Assembly (NCBI GenBank): GCA_049318625.1
Contig: JBMOGA010000094.1
Span: 1-9,833, forward strand
Source of the DNA: JBMOGA01 sp049318625
GTDB lineage: Bacteria > Pseudomonadota > Alphaproteobacteria > Rhizobiales > Hyphomicrobiaceae
Reading direction: 5' to 3'
DNA length: 9,833 nucleotides
Under the pieces are notes generated by a model. The model made no database searches and was not told where the DNA came from. It was given only the letters and a program-made list of their open reading frames with translations. Of the stretch, positions 6,608 to 9,833 are shown in pieces. The translations under genes were made by a program, and so were the position numbers. The stretch's first letter is position 1. Every line of letters begins with the position of its first letter.

Positions 6608-7666
6608 GTGCTCAAGAAACTGATGACTATGTTCGTGGCTCTCGCCACTCTGTCGGCAAGCGCCATCGCGCAAACACCGGTCAAACTGAAGGCCGGAATG
6701 GTGACCGGTTTCGACCAGGTCGGTCTGCCGATCGCGTTGGAGCGCGGCTTCTTCGAAAAGTACGGTCTCGACGTGACGATCGCCCGGCCTTACGCGACCG
6801 GCGTCGACGCTCTCAACGCCCTGCAGGCCGGCGAGAGCGAGATCGTGCAAGTCGGCGTACCGATGATCGGCGCCGTTCTCCGCGGCATGGATCTCGTCGC
6901 GCTCGGCAACTACAGCGGCAACCCGACCAAGCTCGGCTCCGACGCCACCATGGCGATCATCGCCAGCGAGGCGAGCGGCATCAAGAAGGGCGATCTCGCG
7001 AGCCTCAAGGGCAAGAAGATCGCTGCGTCCTTCGGCACGATCAATCACCTCTACGTTCTCGCCGTGCTCGAGAAGGCGGGCCTGACGCCAGCCGACGTCA
7101 CGCTGGTGAATACGCCGCCGCCGGAAATGACCGTGGCATTTCTGGCCAAGGGGATCGACGCGTTCTCGGCGTGGGACCCCTGGCCGATCGTGGCGCTGAA
7201 AGACGTGCCCGGAGCGGTTGAGGTGATCCGCGGCGGCGATCACATCGCCTATCTCGGTTACAACGTCGCGCTCCGCTCGTGGGTCGAGAAGAACGGCGAT
7301 ACGATCGAGAAATTCCTCGCCGCCGTCTCCGAGGCGGACAAATGGATGCGCGCCAATCCCAAGCAAGCGGCTCAGGTTGCGACGCGGTGGATCCCAGGCC
7401 TCAAGCCGGACGTCGCCGAGGCTGCCATGCAGTTCAACATTCAGCAGGCCGATCGCCGGCTCTCGGCCAACAACTATCGGGCGATGTGGGCGGCACAAGA
7501 TCGCCTGAGCCGCCTCGGCGTCATCAAGTCGACATTCGACGTGAACAAGCACATCGAGCCGAAGCACATGCTGGCGGTCATGCAGAAGTATCCGGATCTG
7601 TTCTCCGATCTACCGCCGATCCCGGCGGATGTGGCCTTGAAGCCCGGCTTCGCGTTCAAGCCATAG
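6608..7666 (+). CDS. ABC transporter periplasmic substrate-binding protein, NMT1/SsuA-like
   Basis: This is a 352-residue solute-binding protein of the NMT1/THI5-like, SsuA/TauA superfamily. The N-terminal 21 residues are a Sec signal (MLKKLMTMFVALATLSASAIA, cut before QTPVKL). The first lobe shows the family pattern TGFDQVGLPIALERGFFEKYGLDV (about 34-57), then GVDALNALQAGESEIVQVGVP, where the solute is usually held. The hinge region carries LKGKKIAASFGTINHLYVLAVLEKAGL and the second lobe PPPEMTVAFLAKGIDAFSAWDPWP. The C-terminal part is slightly longer than in SsuA but not unusual. There is no lipobox cysteine, so it is a free periplasmic protein. GTG 6608 is chosen because of the AAGGAGG 7 nt upstream and because it opens directly with the signal peptide. 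It is the last gene of the operon, before a strong hairpin. Nitrate, sulfonate, taurine, pyrimidine and riboflavin-type ligands are all possible; the sequence does not decide. Confidence 0.93.
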   Translation: MLKKLMTMFVALATLSASAIAQTPVKLKAGMVTGFDQVGLPIALERGFFEKYGLDVTIARPYATGVDALNALQAGESEIVQVGVPMIGAVLRGMDLVALGNYSGNPTKLGSDATMAIIASEASGIKKGDLASLKGKKIAASFGTINHLYVLAVLEKAGLTPADVTLVNTPPPEMTVAFLAKGIDAFSAWDPWPIVALKDVPGAVEVIRGGDHIAYLGYNVALRSWVEKNGDTIEKFLAAVSEADKWMRANPKQAAQVATRWIPGLKPDVAEAAMQFNIQQADRRLSANNYRAMWAAQDRLSRLGVIKSTFDVNKHIEPKHMLAVMQKYPDLFSDLPPIPADVALKPGFAFKP

Positions 7667-7685
7667 CCCGAACCGTGCAAGACAA

Positions 7686-7711
7686 GACGGGAGCGCCATT
7701 GCGCTCCCGTC
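7686..7711. terminator. Perfect 11-bp GC-rich hairpin, probable (bidirectional) terminator
   Basis: GACGGGAGCGC (7686-7696) and GCGCTCCCGTC (7701-7711) pair perfectly around a CATT loop, starting 19 bp after the stop of the binding-protein gene. The plus strand lacks a T run after the stem. On the minus strand the stem is followed by TTGTCTTG, a poor T tract. It also lies 8 bp beyond the stop of the minus-strand ORF at 7720, so it may serve both directions. Confidence 0.65.
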
Positions 7712-7719
7712 AGATCAGA

Positions 7720-7950
7720 TCAGCCCGCCATCGCCCAGCGGTATCGGCCGGTGATCGGGTGTGCCGTGAGGGCGTCCTCCTCCCGGGCCCCGACACCGAA
7801 GTTCTGGATGATCAGCGGCAATCCAATGACCTGGCTCACCAATGCCAGTGCCGGTGCCGTTGCCGTTGCATTCAAACTGGTCGCCGCGCGGCCGGCGCTG
7901 TGAGAGCCGCCAGGACCGGGGTTAATCCTTGAAACCGAATTCCGCCGCAC
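7720..7950 (-). CDS. Hypothetical short ORF or remnant of a gene 3' end
   Basis: A minus-strand frame of 76 codons ends at TGA 7720-7722. Its last ~40 codons look coding: third positions are nearly all G or C and the sequence reads LVSQVIGLPLIIQNFGVG then HPITGRYRWAMAG. The first ~35 residues are low in complexity (a NATATAPALA run made by a hexanucleotide repeat at 7843-7866) and overlap the start of the divergent beta-lactamase gene, so the true 5' end is probably missing. The hairpin just past the stop looks like a leftover terminator. I recognise no family. It may be a truncated pseudogene, a real small protein or chance. Confidence 0.28.
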   Translation of the reverse strand: MRRNSVSRINPGPGGSHSAGRAATSLNATATAPALALVSQVIGLPLIIQNFGVGAREEDALTAHPITGRYRWAMAG

Positions 7951-9005
7951 AGACCGCGCTCGACCGGCTCGCTCTGCGGTTTGCTGCCGCGAAGGACGTC
8001 CACGAGGTCGTGGTGGGCGTGCACGACGGGTCGTCCAGCCGCACGCTGGCTGCTGCCCACGGCGACTGGCGGGGAGCCCCCGTAGGACTCGACACGCCGT
8101 TCTTCATTGCCAGCACGTCGAAGCTGCTGGCCACCGCGATGATCATGCGCTTGCGTGCCGACGGGCTTCTCAGGCTCGACGACGCGATCGTGCGCTTCTT
8201 TCCGGCCGGCGAAATCGACGGGCTGCATCGGTTCGGCGGCCGCGACCACACGCATCAGATCACGGTGCGCCATCTGCTTGCGCATTCCTCCGGGCTGCCG
8301 GACTATTTCGAGGGGCTGAGGCGGGACGGCACGCGCTTCGCCGACGGGCTTCTGGCGGGATGCGACGGTGGCTATGGGCTGGAGGAGGTCATCGCCTGGT
8401 CGCGAGACGAGATGCGCCCGCAGTTCCCGCCCGGCCACGGCCGCCGCGCACTCTATTCCGACACCAACTTCTATCTTCTGGGCGCGATCATCGAGCGCGT
8501 GCATGGCGCGCCGCTGCCTGAAGCTCTGCGCATGCTGGTCAGCGGGCCGCTCGGATTGCAGGCCACGCGCTTTTACGCTGCGGGGGATGAAGCCGTGCCA
8601 TTGCGTCATGGCGGGAAGGAACTCGTCCTCCCGCTTGCCATGGCCTCGATGCGCGTCGATGGCGGCGCCGTCTCGACGATCCGGGACCTGCTGGTGTTCA
8701 CACGCGCGTTCTTTGCTGGGCGGATCTTTCCAGCGGCCTATCTGACGGAGATGTCCGATTGGCGGCGCATCTTCTTTCCGCTGGAGACGGGCATCGGCAT
8801 CCTGCGCTTTCGCCTGCCACGCTGGCTCGCCCCGTTCAACCGCGCACCGGACCTGATCGGGCACTCCGGCATATCGGGTGCCTTCGCCTTCCATGCGCCG
8901 GAGCGCGATGTCACCGTGTGCGGCACCGTCAACCAGCTCGCCAGCCGCAGCCGACCCTACCGGCTGATGGTGGAGGCGCTGGAAGCGGTGCGGCGATCCT
9001 GCTGA
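7929..9005 (+). CDS. Serine beta-lactamase-like hydrolase (class C / esterase family)
   Basis: This is a 358-residue protein of the beta-lactamase family (PF00144: class C lactamases, DD-peptidases, EstB-type esterases). The nucleophile motif is STSK (Ser 62 to Lys 65). The second motif is YSDTNFYLLG (about 177), with Asp where true class C enzymes have Asn in YxN. The third is HSG in IGHSGISGAF (about 313), in place of KTG. HLLAHSSGLPDYF (about 116) and GGAVSTIRDLLVF are strong family marks. The YSD/HSG form points to an esterase or peptidase-like hydrolase rather than an antibiotic resistance enzyme. The only start giving a full domain is TTG 7929, with a weak GGGG upstream and an in-frame TAA at 7923-7925. 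The next ATG falls at residue ~71, after the catalytic Ser. No signal peptide is visible, so it is probably cytoplasmic or has lost its N-terminus. It is monocistronic. Confidence 0.9.
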   Translation: MKPNSAAQTALDRLALRFAAAKDVHEVVVGVHDGSSSRTLAAAHGDWRGAPVGLDTPFFIASTSKLLATAMIMRLRADGLLRLDDAIVRFFPAGEIDGLHRFGGRDHTHQITVRHLLAHSSGLPDYFEGLRRDGTRFADGLLAGCDGGYGLEEVIAWSRDEMRPQFPPGHGRRALYSDTNFYLLGAIIERVHGAPLPEALRMLVSGPLGLQATRFYAAGDEAVPLRHGGKELVLPLAMASMRVDGGAVSTIRDLLVFTRAFFAGRIFPAAYLTEMSDWRRIFFPLETGIGILRFRLPRWLAPFNRAPDLIGHSGISGAFAFHAPERDVTVCGTVNQLASRSRPYRLMVEALEAVRRSC

Positions 9006-9136
9006 CCGACATCTGGCACGGCGGTCAGCATTCGGAGGCTGCCTTTCTGCGCCCCTGGATCTTGCCAATCGCGGTCCGGCCGAACGATCGAAACCCGCAG
9101 GGCGGAGACGCCGCCACCCGGGCAGGGCGGCTCCGC

Positions 9137-9159
9137 GGCGCGGCCAGTGCTGCCGCGCC
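9137..9159. terminator. GC-rich hairpin downstream of beta-lactamase gene
   Basis: GGCGCGGC (9137-9144) pairs with GCCGCGCC (9152-9159) around a 7-nt loop, with further pairing CTCC/GGAG outside a 2-nt bulge. It lies about 130 bp after the beta-lactamase stop and has no T tract. It may be a 3'-end structure. Confidence 0.3.
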
Positions 9160-9170
9160 GGAGAGCGTGA

Positions 9171-9193
9171 CCCTCGGCCCCTTCGGCCGAGGG
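9171..9193. terminator. Second GC-rich hairpin downstream of beta-lactamase gene
   Basis: CCCTCGGCC (9171-9179) and GGCCGAGGG (9185-9193) form a perfect 9-bp stem with a CCTTC loop, 11 bp after the previous hairpin. There is no following T run, so termination strength is uncertain. Confidence 0.35.
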
Positions 9194-9326
9194 GCGGCCC
9201 CAAGGGGCACGAAACATCACCGAGGTCGGCTGTCGAGCCTCTCCAGTTCAGCTCTATGTTCGGTGGCAGCGCGACTGATGTTGGATCTGTCGCTCTCGCC
9301 CGATGTGACCACCGAGCGTCTGCACA

Positions 9327-9347
9327 GTGCAGGGGATGGTGCAGGGG
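9327..9347. repeat. Direct repeat GTGCAGGGG x2, 12-bp period
   Basis: GTGCAGGGG occurs at 9327-9335 and again at 9339-9347. It sits 56 bp left of the tRNA-Ser-like sequence, just before the AT-rich patch. Paired short repeats beside an att core are typical of integrase arm-binding sites; that role is inferred. Confidence 0.4.
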
Positions 9348-9402
9348 TGAGGTTGGGACTATTTCTTTAAATTACTGATTTTGTTATGTAAATCATGAAA
9401 TC

Positions 9403-9416
9403 TGGCGGAGAGGGAG
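9403..9416 (-). other. tRNA-Ser 3'-end fragment, candidate integrase att core
   Basis: On the minus strand the 14 bases read CTCCCTCTCCGCCA. This matches the usual bacterial tRNA-Ser 3' end: acceptor strand CCTCTCC, discriminator G and encoded CCA. The sequence 5' of it lacks a T arm (no GTTCGAA loop), so it is not an intact tRNA gene. Tyrosine integrases commonly use tRNA 3' ends as attachment sites and leave such partial copies. It lies 163 bp upstream of an integrase start. The orientation would place an intact tRNA-Ser to the right, beyond the window, if this is the far-end copy of an island. The match is short, so confidence is moderate. Confidence 0.45.
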
Positions 9417-9535
9417 TCCGTATAACTTCCATCCCTATCCATCCCAGTGTGTACGAAGAATCCCGCGTTTTGTGTAGTTTTCTGCGGACTCTGTCCACCT
9501 GTGTCCTTCCCTGAACGCCCGTGACCACGTAATTT

Positions 9536-9559
9536 GTTGGGGCCGGTGTTGGGGCCGGT
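9536..9559. repeat. Tandem 12-bp repeat upstream of integrase
   Basis: GTTGGGGCCGGT is repeated exactly twice in tandem (9536-9547 and 9548-9559), 20 bp before the integrase start. The position suggests arm-type integrase sites or an operator for integrase self-control; both are inferences. Confidence 0.5.
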
Positions 9560-9578
9560 TGCAAGGGGGATGAGACCC

Positions 9579-9833
9579 ATGGCGCGGCAACTCCATAAGC
9601 TCAACGCTCTTCAGGTCGCGAAGCTTGCTCAGCCAGGTCGCCATGGGGATGGTGGCGGGCTCTACTTGGCTATTGCTGGGGAGGGCCGGCGGCGCTGGGT
9701 CTTCGTGTTTCGCGACCGACGCACGGGAAAGCTTCGTGAGATGGGGCTCGGATCGGCCGCCGACGTGACGCTTGCCATGGTGCGCGGCGGCGATCAAGGT
9801 GAGAACTCAGCGTCAATCAGGATGAGAACTTTG
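9579..9833 (+). CDS. Tyrosine integrase N-terminus (DUF4102 / P4-type), partial and probably disrupted
   Basis: This is the first part of an integrase that would recombine an island or prophage at a tRNA site. The N-terminal DUF4102 arm-binding domain is clear: LHKLNALQVAKLAQPGRH, DGGGLYLAI, RRRWVFVFRDRRTGK and REMGLGSAADVTLA (residues ~5-67). After VTLAMVR (about 9786) the expected helix (normally of the form AREKAxEARRL) is replaced by GGDQGENSASIRMRTL, which is unlike the family. The same bases form repeats resembling an insertion-sequence end. The frame is still open at the right edge. I chose ATG 9579 because AAGGGGG (9563-9569) stands 9 nt before it; ATG 9570, in the same frame, touches that site. 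The catalytic domain (R...HxxR...Y) is not in the window. Confidence 0.8.
   Translation, partial: MARQLHKLNALQVAKLAQPGRHGDGGGLYLAIAGEGRRRWVFVFRDRRTGKLREMGLGSAADVTLAMVRGGDQGENSASIRMRTL
9793..9830. repeat. Imperfect 15-bp direct repeat, 23-bp period, possible insertion-sequence end
   Basis: ATCAAGGTGAGAACT (9793-9807) recurs as ATCAGGATGAGAACT (9816-9830), 13 of 15 identical and with the 8-bp core TGAGAACT exact. Multiple short repeats at the tips are characteristic of IS21-like elements. The junction with the integrase would be near 9779-9792. No transposase is visible because the window ends, so the element identity is inference. Confidence 0.4.

Larger units (their letters stand above)
9006..9578. 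other. 573-bp non-coding region, beta-lactamase to integrase
   Basis: I see no convincing gene here. The left part is GC-rich with two hairpins. From about 9358 to 9402 composition drops sharply to AT-rich (runs such as TTTCTTTAAATTACTGATT), unlike anything else in the window. Then come the tRNA-Ser-like sequence and the integrase leader with tandem repeats. A short minus-strand open frame across 9359-9604 lacks any family resemblance and probably reflects the att region, not a gene. Confidence 0.6.

Noticed and set aside
6587..7567. Minus-strand open frame (326 codons) opposite the binding-protein gene
   Set aside because: Composition is typical of a shadow frame and the plus strand encodes a complete signal peptide plus NMT1-like domain.
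3938..7666. Assignment of the ABC operon as a taurine, sulfonate, nitrate or riboflavin importer
   Set aside because: Family membership is clear but the binding-site residues and neighbours do not single out one substrate.
7872..9203. Long minus-strand open frame (443 codons) opposite the beta-lactamase gene
   Set aside because: Arginine- and proline-rich shadow of a gene with intact STSK, YSD and HSG motifs on the plus strand.
9403..9490. Intact tRNA-Ser gene on the minus strand
   Set aside because: Only the acceptor 3' end matches; no T loop, anticodon arm or 5' acceptor strand is found in the expected places.
9359..9604. Minus-strand 81-codon frame across the att region
   Set aside because: It crosses the tRNA-Ser fragment, the tandem repeats and the integrase start, and shows no family resemblance.
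1..9833. CRISPR array, rRNA or toxin-antitoxin pair
   Set aside because: No regularly spaced repeats of suitable length, no rRNA-like sequence and no small gene pair of that kind were seen.

Overview
The window is GC-rich DNA with strong G/C preference at third codon positions. It carries a Tat-exported PhoX phosphatase and a NitT/TauT-type ABC operon. Together these suggest an alpha- or betaproteobacterium, with a Rhizobiales- or Burkholderiales-like flavour; this is inference from style and gene families, not an identification. The last ~500 bp contain a lower-GC patch and an integrase, which marks a mobile-element boundary.

Layout, left to right. (1) 1-237: leader DNA with a possible 3' tail of an upstream gene. 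(2) 238-1409: a two-gene operon on +, a cytochrome b561 homolog and a YceI-family periplasmic protein, overlapping by ATGA. (3) 1553-3628 on -: a full-length PhoX-family alkaline phosphatase with a twin-arginine signal. (4) 3629-3937: divergent intergenic region with a weak candidate Pho box on the phoX side. (5) 3938-7666 on +: a five-gene ABC importer operon made of two related but distinct SsuC/TauC-type permeases, an SsuB/TauB-type ATPase, an unrecognised 110-residue single-pass membrane protein and a periplasmic binding protein. The first four genes overlap by ATGA at each junction, and a perfect 11-bp hairpin closes the operon. (6) 7720-7950 on -: a short ORF that may be a gene remnant. 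(7) 7929-9005 on +: a serine beta-lactamase-like hydrolase without a signal peptide. (8) 9006-9578: non-coding DNA with two GC-rich hairpins, an AT-rich patch, a 14-bp match to the 3' end of a tRNA-Ser (candidate att core) and two sets of 12-bp-period direct repeats. (9) 9579-9833: the N-terminus of a DUF4102-type tyrosine integrase that loses family resemblance near 9786 and runs into imperfect 23-bp-period repeats resembling the end of an insertion sequence.

How it fits together. The b561/YceI pair is a conserved partnership of a membrane haem protein and a periplasmic lipocalin-like protein. PhoX releases phosphate from organic phosphoesters in the periplasm. The divergent ABC operon should import a small organic or oxyanion solute that the sequence does not identify. 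The most unusual element is the 110-aa membrane-anchored protein built into this importer operon. The right end looks like an integration hotspot at a tRNA-Ser-derived att site, whose integrase has possibly been hit by an insertion sequence. I found no clear evidence of a wholly new defence or biosynthetic system.
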